Positions 40,077 to 50,500 of a stretch of DNA of 64,000 nucleotides are shown here, one piece after another (within the stretch, counting starts at the first letter, position 1; each line of letters starts with the position of its first letter). The stretch comes from Aridibacter sp965216195. Lineage in GTDB: Bacteria; Acidobacteriota; Blastocatellia; Pyrinomonadales; Pyrinomonadaceae. The DNA is taken from positions 930,001 through 994,000 of the forward strand of contig OZ244151.1 in the NCBI GenBank assembly GCA_965216195.1, in the 5' to 3' direction. The notes beneath the pieces are model-generated. The model was not told the DNA's origin. It did not search any database and was given only the letters and a program-made list of their open reading frames with translations. The translations under genes and the position numbers were made by a program.

Positions 40077-41048
40077 ATGGATAAAGTTAAAATAGGAATA
40101 ATCGGAACAGGCTATATCGGCAATGTCCACGGGAGAATCTACTCTGGTATCGAAAACGCCGAAATATCTGCACTTTTTGATATCGTCCCTGAAAGAGCTG
40201 AAAAAACTTCGCGAACAATCGGAGGAAAGGTTTGTGAATCGCGCGAGGAATTATTCGAACATTGCGAAGCGGTTTTGGTTTGTACGCCGAATAAGACGCA
40301 CCTCGAAATCGCCTCAGATGCGGTTGCTCACGAAAAACACGTGTTTTGCGAAAAACCTTTTGCAATTGGTGCAGAAGACGCTGGAAAGCTGCTCGAAACT
40401 GCGGATGGGGGTAAGGGTGTTTTCCAGGTTGGACACAATCGCCGTTACGCGCCGGTATATCAGAAGCTCAAGGAACTTTTGAAGGATGATGAGCCTCATT
40501 CGGCACACATCAAGATGAACCGTGGAGAATTAGTGAACCCGGTTTGGACTGGTGACGTAAATGTTACTGGCGGGTTTTTGTATGAAACGACGATTCATTT
40601 ATTTGACATGATGCGCTTCCAGTTTGGCGAGATCGAAGAACTCGTCGCTTATGGCTCTCAGCACGAATATCCTGAACTCGATGAGTTTTCGATAATTTTT
40701 AAGTTTAAGGATGGGTTTCATTGCACGTTTGCTTCCTCTTCTGACGCGAGCTGGCATTTTCCATTTGAGCGGATCGAAGTGTTTTGCCACCATCGAACCT
40801 TGATTACCCAGGAGATGGAACACTTGATCGATTCAGCGGGAATGGACGCAAATTTTGATACGCATTCCTATGCGATGATGGAAAAAGAAGAGCGTTGGGG
40901 CTATGTACAGGAAGATAAAGCATTTATCGAATCCATTTTGACTGAACTCGAGCCGCCCGTAACAGCGGAAGATGGATTTAAGTCGGTCGAATTAGTTGAA
41001 TCAGTTTATAATGCGATTGAGGGCGGGAAACGCGTGCGATTCGAATAG
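40077..41048 (+). CDS. Gfo/Idh/MocA-family oxidoreductase
   Basis: 323 aa from the ATG at 40077 (MDKVKIGIIGTGYIGNVHG); a GTG at 40059 lies in the heptad repeat and is less likely. N-terminal NAD(P)-binding Rossmann fold (GIIGTGYIG), EKPF motif (~97-100, HVFCEKPFA), and a C-terminal GFO_IDH domain with HLFDMMRF. Typical for NAD-dependent sugar or inositol dehydrogenases. Probably co-transcribed with the upstream isomerase. Confidence 0.9.
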   Translation: MDKVKIGIIGTGYIGNVHGRIYSGIENAEISALFDIVPERAEKTSRTIGGKVCESREELFEHCEAVLVCTPNKTHLEIASDAVAHEKHVFCEKPFAIGAEDAGKLLETADGGKGVFQVGHNRRYAPVYQKLKELLKDDEPHSAHIKMNRGELVNPVWTGDVNVTGGFLYETTIHLFDMMRFQFGEIEELVAYGSQHEYPELDEFSIIFKFKDGFHCTFASSSDASWHFPFERIEVFCHHRTLITQEMEHLIDSAGMDANFDTHSYAMMEKEERWGYVQEDKAFIESILTELEPPVTAEDGFKSVELVESVYNAIEGGKRVRFE

Positions 41049-41059
41049 CGGATTGAATT

Positions 41060-41578
41060 ATGATCAGATGTCAGAACTGCGGACAAGGTAATTCGGATGG
41101 AAGTAATTTCTGTCGTTCGTGTGGGATAAAGTTTACTCCCGTGCCGAGGAACCAACCGCAGCGTCAGCCACAAAGCCAGAAAATTCAGCCTCCCTTGCCG
41201 CAACGGCGGCCTTATTCGTGGAAAACTGACGAGTTTGCGGTTGAAAAGGAAACACCATCCGCCAGGAGCACGCAGCCGATCGATCCTCCGGTTTTTGGGG
41301 TGCGCGGAAACCAAAACGTAACCGCGCCGATCCACAAAGAAGCTCCTAAGCATGCGATCCAAAACAGACAAGCGACGGCTGGGAATATGGTGTCTCATGG
41401 CTACCGCTGTCCCAGGTGTGCGACCCAGATGCTGCCCCAGGTTACGAAGAAGATTTCATCCGCCGGCTGGATCGTTTTCGCGATCTTACTTGTTGCTTTT
41501 TTCCCTCTGTTTTGGATAGGGTTTTTAATCAAGGAAGAGGTTCGAGTTTGTCCGGTTTGTAGTGTGGAGCTTCGATGA
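41060..41578 (+). CDS. Double zinc-ribbon protein with LITAF-like C-terminus
   Basis: 172 aa. N-terminal ribbon CQNCGQGNSDGSNFCRSCG (4-22), a Gln/Pro/Arg-rich linker, and a C-terminal module (~112-172) in which CPRC and CPVC flank a membrane-dipping hydrophobic segment (GWIVFAILLVAFFPLFWIG). That layout resembles eukaryotic LITAF domains, which are monotopic membrane zinc domains; the match is by layout, not by search. It starts 11 bases after the oxidoreductase stop. Function unknown. Confidence 0.65.
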   Translation: MIRCQNCGQGNSDGSNFCRSCGIKFTPVPRNQPQRQPQSQKIQPPLPQRRPYSWKTDEFAVEKETPSARSTQPIDPPVFGVRGNQNVTAPIHKEAPKHAIQNRQATAGNMVSHGYRCPRCATQMLPQVTKKISSAGWIVFAILLVAFFPLFWIGFLIKEEVRVCPVCSVELR

Positions 41579-41588
41579 CCCACGCAGG

Positions 41589-42569
41589 CTAGTAGCGCTG
41601 TCTTTTTCGATAATAATATCCCTTCGGATGTTCGATTCTCACTTCTGGATTCGTACTTGTGACTTCCACCCTGTGATAACCCCGTTTCATGTGTGTTGAG
41701 AGATAGGTAAGCGCAAACTGCCGGCTTAGCGCCACGTTTAAGTCCTTAAAAAAGGGCTGGAACGAAATCGGTGTAAACGAACCCTGAAAGAACGCCTTAC
41801 CGCCCGTTTCCCTAGAAATTTTGTTGAGCGAGCCCTGTCCGTTGTTTACCAGAAAGTGATTGCCGGTTTCGGTGTAGGTCGCGGATGAATAGAAGGAATA
41901 GACCGCTACGGCGCGCCTCTGCGCTTTGAGAATAGCTCTGTTGAGATCACCGCTTAATCCAGGTGACGAACTGCCAAAGCCGTTTGAGACGTCGAGCCCA
42001 TCCGAAACCAATAAGATTGCCCTGCGGCCCACGGGGAGCCCGTCAAAACGTCTAAGCGCTGATATTACACCATCGTATGGACTGCGTGGCGCAAAAGCTG
42101 AGCTGCTTGTGACGATCCTCAATGATTTTGCGGCTTTATCCAAATCTCGTGTAAACTTCTGCCGGACTTGTAAACCCCCGCCGCGAATGTAGGCAACCAT
42201 GACTCTTGAACCTTCAGGAAGTTCGCGAATAAACCTCGCAATGTCCTTTAGTTGAAGATTAATGTCTGAAGCCAGATCGTCCTGAACCAGAATGGCGAGT
42301 GCAAGCGAGGTGTTGCTTACGCTTCTGATCGAAAGAATTGCCTGATCTTCTTTATCTTCCTTAACGTTAATTGAGCCTGCTTCAATGAATTCCTTAGCTT
42401 GTCGCTCTCTGATCTCCTCTTTCGTGAAGATCGAGATTGGAATTGTCATCAGCCTGACGTCTTTCCGTTTTTCGGGACTGTCAGGAGTTTCCTGAGCCAT
42501 TGTCACACCAACGAAAAGTGAGGCAAACACTATAAATACGATAGTTTTTAGCAAACTTTTGTTAATCAT
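41589..42569 (-). CDS. VWFA-related exported protein (Acidobacterial type)
   Basis: 326 aa. Signal peptide ~1-25 (IVFASLFVGVTMAQ). The VWA domain covers ~85-300; the MIDAS-like site is degenerate at the first position (LAILVQDDLASD rather than DxSxS), with LLVSDGLDVSNG further on. It matches the general form of the TIGR03436 VWFA-related proteins that are abundant in Acidobacteriota. Likely periplasmic or surface protein interaction; partner unknown. Convergent with the LITAF-like gene. Confidence 0.8.
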   Translation of the reverse strand: MINKSLLKTIVFIVFASLFVGVTMAQETPDSPEKRKDVRLMTIPISIFTKEEIRERQAKEFIEAGSINVKEDKEDQAILSIRSVSNTSLALAILVQDDLASDINLQLKDIARFIRELPEGSRVMVAYIRGGGLQVRQKFTRDLDKAAKSLRIVTSSSAFAPRSPYDGVISALRRFDGLPVGRRAILLVSDGLDVSNGFGSSSPGLSGDLNRAILKAQRRAVAVYSFYSSATYTETGNHFLVNNGQGSLNKISRETGGKAFFQGSFTPISFQPFFKDLNVALSRQFALTYLSTHMKRGYHRVEVTSTNPEVRIEHPKGYYYRKRQRY

Positions 42570-42698
42570 AAGGGGATACTTTTAACTCAAATGGAATTCG
42601 CTTAAACAATAATACAATAAACTTGAATTTAGGGTTTAGACCTCAGATGCGGCGAGTTTGAATAAAGTTTGCGGAATATGTAGAGTTAATTTCAAATA

Positions 42699-43511
42699 AT
42701 GAGCGATCTTGTCCCAAATTACGAAATCACGAGAAGAGACATTGCCAAGGACAAAGCCCTAAAATTAGCGGCTTGGTCGCTGCCTCCAGCCCTCGCTCTT
42801 ATTCCCTCAATTTCACTTTTTATAATGACCTTTATTTTCGGGGCGAATCCGCCGCTGGCAGTAACTTTTTTGTTTTTCACTCTGGTCTCATTCGTTGTTG
42901 GAGGGATCGTCGGGCTTGGAGGCTCGGCGGCGACGCTCTTTTACCGGTCACGCTGGCTCTCTGATCTGCGGGAAAAGGTTGCGATCGACGGGATAAAAGC
43001 TGAAGAAGTAGATTGGTTTAAGAACGAGTTGACCGGTGAGGAAAGAAAAGCGTTAAAAGAGGTCGAAGGGAAGAATTTACTACTTGCCGATGCCTACAAG
43101 GAAACACTCGCATCGCGTTTAACGGCATCTCGGATAATTAAGTCCACACGAAAGGAACTGGTTCTAGCGAAACGACGGAAAAATAGACTCAAATATCTCA
43201 AAAGCGAGCGGCAAGAAGAATTCAAAGCTGAAATCGATAAGGATATAAAAAATCTTTCCGAAGTTAAGGTGGAAGCCGAGGATATGAAACTCGAAGCGCA
43301 GTCTCGTTTGCAGATGATCGAAGCCGCTTCGCGACGCGGAAATGAACTCGCTGGAAATGAGATCGCTTTGAAAAAGCTTTCAGCGCGCTCGAAACAGCTA
43401 CCTATTGCTCTTGAGGCAGCCAAAATGGAAGAAGAAATGCACCGGGAACTTGTCGATGATATTGAGAGGGAACTCGAAGAGGGCGATCAGCCGGAGCTGC
43501 TTGAGGACTAA
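42699..43511 (+). CDS. Coiled-coil membrane protein of unknown function
   Basis: 270 aa. Two membrane helices (~24-48 and ~52-77, with GGIVGLGGSAATLFY between helix and tail), then a long Lys/Glu-rich coiled coil (~95-262). No recognised domain or catalytic motif. Possibly a membrane-anchored scaffold; no function is proposed. Convergent with ymdB, 5 bases between stops. Confidence 0.65.
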   Translation: MSDLVPNYEITRRDIAKDKALKLAAWSLPPALALIPSISLFIMTFIFGANPPLAVTFLFFTLVSFVVGGIVGLGGSAATLFYRSRWLSDLREKVAIDGIKAEEVDWFKNELTGEERKALKEVEGKNLLLADAYKETLASRLTASRIIKSTRKELVLAKRRKNRLKYLKSERQEEFKAEIDKDIKNLSEVKVEAEDMKLEAQSRLQMIEAASRRGNELAGNEIALKKLSARSKQLPIALEAAKMEEEMHRELVDDIERELEEGDQPELLED

Positions 43512-43516
43512 AACCT

Positions 43517-44296
43517 TTATTCAGCAACCTTGATTCTTTTGATGTCTATCGCGTTTCCAGTTGTCTCGTCAGCGTCAACAACCACACCATGGAGCCAAAC
43601 ATCGCCTTTACTGTGATTCGCGCGCTTGTTTGGGAATTGTGTAAACCTTTTCAAAACATCTTCCTTTTTCATTCCGATCACGCCCGCATAGCTGCCGGTC
43701 ATACCTAAATCCGTAACGTAAGCGGTGCCGTTATCCAAAATTCGCTCGTCAGCAGTCGGTATATGGGTGTGTGTGCCGACGACTGCCGAAACTCGACCGT
43801 CCAAAAACCAACCCATCGCGCATTTTTCCGAAGTCGCTTCGCAATGCATATCCACAACGCGGATTTTCGTATCTTCCGGAATCGACCCAATGGCTTTATC
43901 CACCACACTAAACGGGTCGTCAACCGTTGGCGGCATAAAAACACGTCCGAGCAGGTTTATGACCGCGATCTTAAAACCGGCTATTTCACCTATAAACATG
44001 CCGTTTCCCGGTGTGTTCTTCGGATAATTCGCCGGCCGCAACAGTTTTGGATTCCCTTTGATATACGGGATTACCTCTGATTTATCGAATATGTGGTTGC
44101 CTGATGTCATCAGGTCGATACCAGCATCAAACAATTCGTCAGCCAAAGGAGGTGTTATCGAAAAGCCTCCCGCGACGTTTTCGGCGTTCATTATGGCGAC
44201 GTCAATATCATGCCGTTCGCGAAGCGTGGAAAGATGCTTTAACATCACGCGTCTTCCTGGTCTGGCGACGACGTCACCTATTATTAGTAGTTTCAT
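43517..44296 (-). CDS. ymdB: YmdB-family metallophosphoesterase
   Basis: 259 aa, the normal length for TIGR00282 proteins. Metal-binding motifs: GDVVARPGR (Asp8), NAENVAGG, TSGNHIFDK, MHCEATSEK and VGTHTHIPTAD. In Bacillus, YmdB is a 2',3'/3',5'-cyclic nucleotide phosphodiesterase involved in developmental switching. The catalytic set is complete. It lies downstream of the 6S-like RNA and zapA. Confidence 0.92.
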   Translation of the reverse strand: MKLLIIGDVVARPGRRVMLKHLSTLRERHDIDVAIMNAENVAGGFSITPPLADELFDAGIDLMTSGNHIFDKSEVIPYIKGNPKLLRPANYPKNTPGNGMFIGEIAGFKIAVINLLGRVFMPPTVDDPFSVVDKAIGSIPEDTKIRVVDMHCEATSEKCAMGWFLDGRVSAVVGTHTHIPTADERILDNGTAYVTDLGMTGSYAGVIGMKKEDVLKRFTQFPNKRANHSKGDVWLHGVVVDADETTGNAIDIKRIKVAE

Positions 44297-44400
44297 GGCA
44301 ATGAAAAAAGTGAATAATAACCGAAAACGTTACGAATTCGAATTACCATTCACAAATAAAGGCGAGAGAATCCAAAAAAGCCGTTTAAGACAAATGAATT

Positions 44401-44577
44401 GAACCTGTAATTAACAGGTGGGTAGCTTTCTGTTCAAAAAGAACATCAAAGCCGCTCCCTATGGCATTCTTTAACCTCGAAAGATTGCACCGAAAGCAGC
44501 ATTAGCTTCCCGTATATTCATGTGTTGGCTCAATATATTTTTTATCTTGTTACGAACTCCCTAGAAGTTCTTTCGCC
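44401..44577 (-). ncRNA. ssrS: Candidate 6S RNA
   Basis: About 177 nt on the minus strand, directly downstream of zapA, the classic ssrS location. The 5' part (GGGAGTTCGTAACAAG, from ~44566) can pair with the 3' part (GAACAGAAAGCTACCCACC, to ~44412) through GTTC/GAAC and GGG/CCC, leaving a long, mostly single-stranded or bulged middle, the 6S shape. A promoter with -10 TACAAT sits 8 bases before the proposed 5' end. An inverted repeat ACCTGT/ACAGGT ends the region. No full covariance match was possible here. Confidence 0.5.
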
Positions 44578-44584
44578 AGCTTTA

Positions 44585-44590
44585 ATTGTA
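44585..44590 (-). promoter_or_regulatory. -10 element of the 6S-like RNA
   Basis: TACAAT on the minus strand places a start near 44577. The -35 is weak (TTGCGT or TTGCGC, with poor spacing). Confidence 0.4.
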
Positions 44591-44671
44591 ACACAAACGG
44601 CCGGCGCAAACGCAAAAAAAGTGGAAACACGAGAACTCCGCATTTCCAATTTGAGCGCCTAAAATCTTTCG

Positions 44672-45022
44672 TTATTGTTCTACTTCCAATTCCTGCGGCG
44701 CTTGTTCCTTTTGTTTTAAGAAACGGTCGAGCATATCCGCACATTCCGAACTCCTGGAAGCAAGCTGAGCGTCGTTTTGTTCCAAATCAACCTTCAAGCG
44801 ATGATACTCATCTGCTATATGGAGCGCAGCAAGAATGGCAACTTTGAGTGAATCAACCGTAAGAGTTCCAGACGAAATATCTCTCATCCGGTCATTTACA
44901 AAACTAGCTAACTTTCTAATGTACTCGTTATCGCCGTCAGATCTAATGTTATAGGTTTGACCATAGATCTCGACTCTAATAGATTGAGCAGAATTTTCTG
45001 ATGTATCGCCGGTTCCTATCAT
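44672..45022 (-). CDS. zapA: Cell division protein ZapA
   Basis: 116 aa. Binds and bundles FtsZ at midcell. The N-terminal globular part has SIRVEIYGQTYNIRSDGDNEYIRKLASFVNDRM, read in blocks: VEIYGQTYNI, then EYIRKLASFVNDRM, the family signature. A helical C-terminal coiled coil follows (~50-105). It starts 6 bases after the zapB-like gene, forming a division pair downstream of pheT. Confidence 0.88.
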   Translation of the reverse strand: MIGTGDTSENSAQSIRVEIYGQTYNIRSDGDNEYIRKLASFVNDRMRDISSGTLTVDSLKVAILAALHIADEYHRLKVDLEQNDAQLASRSSECADMLDRFLKQKEQAPQELEVEQ

Positions 45023-45028
45023 AAGCTT

Positions 45029-45310
45029 TTATTTTTGAACAACTTCGCCAACTTCCGGTTCAATAACGGTAATGGCGTCGAGCATCGCCTCAATCTTGAG
45101 TTGGATTGCATCGCGTTCGCTCATCAATGTTCCGACCCTTTCTTCGAGTCTATCTTTTTCAGCCGAAAGACCACCGATTTCCTGCCTTAGCGAAGACATC
45201 TCGTTTTCAAGTTTTTCTTTTTCCTCACGCATCTTCTTGGCAAATTCAATTGTCAAGTAAATCTTATCTTCCAGATGCGAAAACTTATCCATACCTACTG
45301 AGCCGCTCAT
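45029..45310 (-). CDS. Small coiled-coil protein, ZapB-like
   Basis: 93 aa from the ATG at 45310 (MSGSVGMDKFSHLE), which has GGAG before it; a longer frame reaches 45328. After a short N-terminus (MDKFSHLEDKIYLTIEFAKKM) nearly the whole protein is a heptad-rich coiled coil. Size, composition and position next to zapA suggest a ZapB-type partner of the division machinery, but sequence identity is not established. Confidence 0.65.
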   Translation of the reverse strand: MSGSVGMDKFSHLEDKIYLTIEFAKKMREEKEKLENEMSSLRQEIGGLSAEKDRLEERVGTLMSERDAIQLKIEAMLDAITVIEPEVGEVVQK

Positions 45311-45407
45311 CAATTTCTCCGATTGCACAATTTTGAGTAAAACATGCGTTGAAAACGATAATAGAGTTTTTAGAAAAAAACTTCAAGTATTACTGTAAAG
45401 TTTTCCC

Positions 45408-47465
45408 CTATCTTTGTTCGATTGCTAAGTTTACCTTAAGGGCATTAATAATATCCTGATGTACTTTCTCAACTTCTTCTTCGACCAATGTTCGCTCATC
45501 GGAGCGATATTCTATTCGGATCGTGAGCGAACGTTTGTCATCGGCAAGACCCTTTCCTTCGAAAACATCGACGAATTCGACTCTTCGACAAAGTTCGATT
45601 CCGAGTTTCGAGATTTCCTCTTTTATGTTGTCGAAAGTAATGTCTCGGTCAATAACCATCGATACATCACGAGTAATGCCCGGGTAAACGGGTAATGGCG
45701 AGTAGCTTGTCAGTACCTGGTCAGACTCCATGATCCGCTGAAGGTTGACCTCGGCCAGAAATACCGGCTGTTTGAACTTCCTTTTGGCAGCGATCTCCGA
45801 ACTAAGCATTCCTATAAAACCAACAGTTTCTCCCGCTAAAACAATTTCGCCAGATTGACCTGCTTGCAGATGTGTAAGGTTCTTCGCTTCGTACCGAGGT
45901 GTTGGCGAGCCAATTGATTCAAGAGCTGCTTCAAGTGCTCCTTTAAGATCATAGAAATCAAGGGGCGTCGACGTAAGTGCTTTGTTTGCTATTGTTTCAT
46001 CTCCGGTAACGAGAATGCCCATTAGCTCCGTTTCTATCGGCAAACCGTCTTCACTATTCGATTTCCCAAACACTTTACCTATTTCAAAAAGCCGCAGGTT
46101 TTTATTCTGCTGGTTGAAATTGGCTTTTACTGCATCAAGCATTCCTGAAAGCAAGCTCGGTCTCATTCGGGTTGCGCCTTCAATGATCGGATCCTTTATC
46201 GTCACAAATTCTTCTGTTCCCTCGTCAAAAATTCCCGGGAGAACGTCGAAAGTTTGGTCTAAACCCGAATCAATAAAACTGTAGGAAAGCGCTTCGTGAA
46301 AACCGAAATTTGAAAGTGTCTCGCGCAGCCTCCTTTTTCTTTCTTCTGTCGGCTGGTACTCGCCGGCAGCGATTGCAGAGGGAAGTTCGGCTGAAACCTT
46401 GTCATAGCCGGTCACGCGCACGACTTCCTCGACTAAGTCTTCCTCGATGGCTAAATCGTGACGCCAGCTTGGGCTTTGAAAGGTTGTTTCATCAAGCTTT
46501 GTTAATCCGAGTCGCGTTAAGATCCTTAAAATTTCACTTTCCGCGACATCTAAGCCCGATAGACGCTTTACTTCTGCCCTTAGATTTTCTGTCGCAATCT
46601 TCCGCGCCTCAAAAGGAGTCGGATAGACGTCAGCAAACGGCCCGACAGTACCGCCGGCCAATTCGCATATAAGCTGCGTCGCTCGATTCGAAGCCCGGAC
46701 TAAATTGTTTATATCAACGCCGCGCTCGAAATGATAGCTGGCTTCCGAGGAAAGCCCCAGTTTTCGAGAGGTCCGGCGTATGTTCTCTCGGTCAAAATAA
46801 GCCACCTCAAGAAGCACATTCGTGGTGCCTTCGGTGATTCCGGAATCGATCCCGCCCATTACTCCACCGACGGCAACAGGTTTTACGGCGTCGCAAATCA
46901 CAAGCATCGAAGGGTCTAGTTTTCGTTGTTCTTCATCGAGAGTTGTGATCTTCTCGCCCAGATTTGCTTTCCTTACGACGATTCTTTTTTCACCCAACTT
47001 ATCAAAATCGAAGGCATGCATCGGTTGGCCAAGCTCGTGCATCACGTAGTTTGTAATATCGGCCACATTGTTGATCGATCTTTCACCAATTGCCTCAAGT
47101 CTATTAACGATCCATTCGGGCGACGGTCCAATTTCTACGCCCTTTATAATCCTCGCCGTAAAACGATGACACAAATCGGGCGCTTCGATTTTTACAAGGT
47201 CATCAGGAGCAGTATCCGCATCACGATGCTCTACATCCTTAAATTTAATTTCTTTGTCTGAAAAAGCAGATATTTCGCGTGCAACGCCAAGGTGCGAAAG
47301 GCAATCACCGCGATTTGATGTGACTTCTATGTCAAGTACGTAGTCTTCACCAACCTTATGCATGCCATCCAGCTCGAGACCCACCAACGTCATCTTTTCA
47401 GCCAGTTCTTCGGCGTTTAGCTCTACATCGATCAAATCCTTCAGCCATTCATAACTAATATTCAT
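45408..47465 (-). CDS. pheT: Phenylalanyl-tRNA synthetase beta subunit (short form)
   Basis: 685 aa from the ATG at 47465 (MNISYEWLKDLIDV); the frame extends to 47507. Charges tRNA-Phe with PheS as an alpha2-beta2 enzyme. Visible parts: the N-terminal strand, B3/4 editing domain (~55-380, with EVTSNRGDCLSHLGVARE), B5 domain, the synthetase-like core, and the C-terminal ferredoxin-fold anticodon domain (~595-685, YPGITRDVSMVID). The EMAP/tRNA-binding domain usual after ~residue 40 in ~800-aa PheT proteins is missing. It is separated from pheS by a histidine kinase gene. Confidence 0.94.
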   Translation of the reverse strand: MNISYEWLKDLIDVELNAEELAEKMTLVGLELDGMHKVGEDYVLDIEVTSNRGDCLSHLGVAREISAFSDKEIKFKDVEHRDADTAPDDLVKIEAPDLCHRFTARIIKGVEIGPSPEWIVNRLEAIGERSINNVADITNYVMHELGQPMHAFDFDKLGEKRIVVRKANLGEKITTLDEEQRKLDPSMLVICDAVKPVAVGGVMGGIDSGITEGTTNVLLEVAYFDRENIRRTSRKLGLSSEASYHFERGVDINNLVRASNRATQLICELAGGTVGPFADVYPTPFEARKIATENLRAEVKRLSGLDVAESEILRILTRLGLTKLDETTFQSPSWRHDLAIEEDLVEEVVRVTGYDKVSAELPSAIAAGEYQPTEERKRRLRETLSNFGFHEALSYSFIDSGLDQTFDVLPGIFDEGTEEFVTIKDPIIEGATRMRPSLLSGMLDAVKANFNQQNKNLRLFEIGKVFGKSNSEDGLPIETELMGILVTGDETIANKALTSTPLDFYDLKGALEAALESIGSPTPRYEAKNLTHLQAGQSGEIVLAGETVGFIGMLSSEIAAKRKFKQPVFLAEVNLQRIMESDQVLTSYSPLPVYPGITRDVSMVIDRDITFDNIKEEISKLGIELCRRVEFVDVFEGKGLADDKRSLTIRIEYRSDERTLVEEEVEKVHQDIINALKVNLAIEQR

Positions 47466-47575
47466 AGAGTAAAAAAACGTATTCGCAAACCACGCGATAT
47501 ATTCCAATAGTTAAGGCTACCTTGAAGTCAATTTAATTGACCAAGATAGCCTTGAGCATATAGAAAGATATATTT

Positions 47576-50500
47576 TTAGTTAACTGCTTGCAACTCCTCC
47601 AGCAAACGAGAAAAATGTTCCCGTTCGTCTGCGTAGATCGGTGCCAAAGCCTCTTGCTGTTCGTAAACTTCGCTTGCAAGCTGTTTGATCTCGTCATCCA
47701 CCTTTTCGCGGGCCGCAAACATCAGTTTTTCACAAATTTCTGGTAAACGAACCGCTCCCATATTTGCGGCTCCACCCTTTAACTTATGAGCTTCCCGATC
47801 AATTTGCGTATAGTCGCTATTTTCTACGGCCTTTGATAAATCTTCAATCGTTTCGGCGATATCCTCAATAAACAATTCAATACACTCAAATGTAACGTCC
47901 TCGCCACAGGTTTCCGCCAATTCCTCTAGGCGGGCGCGAATTAATTCCTGCTCGGTCGTTGAGGAGTCATCGGATGATGTTTCGTTATTTTCACCCAAAC
48001 CGAAGCTTTCGGCGCCAATCCATCGGGCAACAATGTCGGCCAGGGGTTTCTGTTTCGTAGGCTTAGTAAGGTAGTCGTCCATTCCAGCGTTTATGCACGC
48101 CTCCTTGTCCCCTTCAATCGCGTGAGCCGTAATTGCCACTATCGGGATTCGTTTACCAGTTCCACCCTCAGCCATTCGGATTCTTCTTGTCGCCTCAAGT
48201 CCATCCATAACGGGCATCTGACAATCCATTAAAATCAGCCCATATTCTCTACGTTTCAGTGCGTTTAGAGCCTCTTGTCCATTGCTTTCGACGTCACAGG
48301 CATAGCCGAGCTTCTCGAGTTGGCTCGCAAGTACCTTTTGATTGATGAGGTTGTCTTCGACAACCAGTATGCGCCACGTCTTACGGGCGTTATCCGAAGC
48401 TGCGTTAGCGGTTTCCGTAGACTGCGCCTCGTCAGCTTTATCGGACGATTCAGTAGTTCCAGACTGCATATCCGATAGATGGCCTAATAAGTCAGTAGGA
48501 CGGATTGGTTTGAGGATGTAAGAATCGATAATCTCACCCGTGGTTTCTCGTACGAGTTCATGTTCGTTGATTGAAGGCGTAAGGAGAATTTTCGTCTTGC
48601 GAAGTGTCGGATCCTTCCGGATCTGTTTAGACAAATCAAGACCGCTGGTTTTTCCTAATCCTAGATCAACTACAGCAATATCAAACGGCTCCCCAATTTC
48701 AGCTGCAGCTTTGAGGATCGCCAAGGCGCTTTTTTTGTCTGATGCTCCATCGCCGATAATTCCGAGGGTTTGGATCTGTTTGAGTAGTATTGAGCGGATT
48801 GCATCGTTGTCATGCACCATCAAGACTCTCGCACCATTCAGGCTTTCGCTCCACAGTTCGGAGAATTCTTCGAAGTTGTCTGATTCGAAATCGGCTGTGA
48901 ACCAAAAGTCCGAGCCTTTTCCAAGTTCGCTTTCAACACCAATTTCTCCGTCCATCATCTCGACGAGTTGTTTCGAAATCGCGAGTCCGAGTCCTGTTCC
49001 ACCATATCGGCGGGTTATTGACAGGTCAGCCTGCGTAAAGGCGTCGAAAAGATCGTCTTGAGAGTTTTCCGCAATTCCGATCCCGGTATCCGAAACAGAG
49101 AAGTGCAAAGTAGTCTTATTCGAATCTTCGTCGGTGCTGTGAAGCTTGACCCGAAGGATGATTTCTCCTTCGTCAGTAAACTTGATGGCGTTTGCTATGA
49201 AGTTAGTGAGTATTTGTCGCAAACGTCGCGGATCACCGAACATTGCATCGGGTACGTCATTCTGTACATAGAGACCAAGCTCAAGTCCTTTTCGTTGTGC
49301 GGGTTCGGCAAAGAATTCCAGGAGCGACTCCAGAGTTTCTCTTACGTCGAAACTGACGTGTTCGAGGTAAAACTTACCAGCCTCTATTTTTGAGAAATCC
49401 AAGATATCGTTGACGATCGTAAGGAGAATTTCGCCACTGTTTTGCACTGATTCGACATAGTCCCTCTGTTCCTGATCGAGTTCGGTGCTCAGGAGGAGTT
49501 CGGCAAGACCTATGATCCCATTCATCGGGGTGCGAATTTCGTGAGACATATTTGCCAAAAATTCTGACTTGATCCGTGCGGTTTTAAGTGCGGCGTCGCG
49601 CGTCGTCGAGAGTTCCTTTTCAAGCAGTTTCTGCTTGGACATATCTCTTGCTACGGTCGAAATGTACTCGATCTCATCGCGGTCATTCTTGTGAGCAAGA
49701 ATTAGTTGCGAAACCGGAACCTCCCGCCCGCGTTGATTTCTAATGGCTGTTTCACCAACCCATGAGCCCGTTTTGATCGCTGTCGGAATTCCTTCAGACT
49801 TGATAAGTTCGTTTGCCCAGTCTGGACATGCACTCGTCATCTTGACGGCTGACAAATCGGAGAATTCTCCCAACCCTATGATATCCCTGGCGGCAGGATT
49901 CAGATAGTTTACACGGCCATTCATATCCATGATTCCGATAAAATCGGAGGAATTCTCCAGAATATCCAGGACGCGGTTCTGGGTTTCCTTAAATTCTTCG
50001 CGCTCGGTTATATCGATTCCTGTGGCAATGATCTGTTCGTTGCCTTGTTCGTTTACCACAAAGGAACATTTCCATGTAATGAATCGAAGCTGTTCGTTTC
50101 TAGTTATCCAATGACAGACGAAATTACGTAGTAACTCTTTCGAATTCTGTTTACGATAGGCGAGTTTTATATTTGCACCTTCATCAGCGGGAATCAGCAC
50201 GTTCCAAAGCACACGTCCTATCACATCTTCGGCATCATAGCCCGAAGCTTGCTCACATGCTCCGTTAAATCTAAGAATCCTTCCTTCAAGATCCGTGACC
50301 ATCACCAGAAGATTGCTTGCTTCGACAACCGTGGAGCTGAAATCGCGTTCACGTTTTAGGTCTTCCTGCACCTCCACCCGATCGGTGATATTTCTTACGA
50401 TATGCGAAGCGCCGATGATTTGAGACTTTTCGTCATGTAAAGGGTTATACGCTACTTCGTAGTATTGCTGCTCACCCTCGTCATCGACGTATTCTTCGAC

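Noticed and set aside
46310..46672. 120-aa plus-strand frame opposite pheT
   Set aside because: Antisense shadow of a conserved gene; Arg/Leu-rich with no domain.
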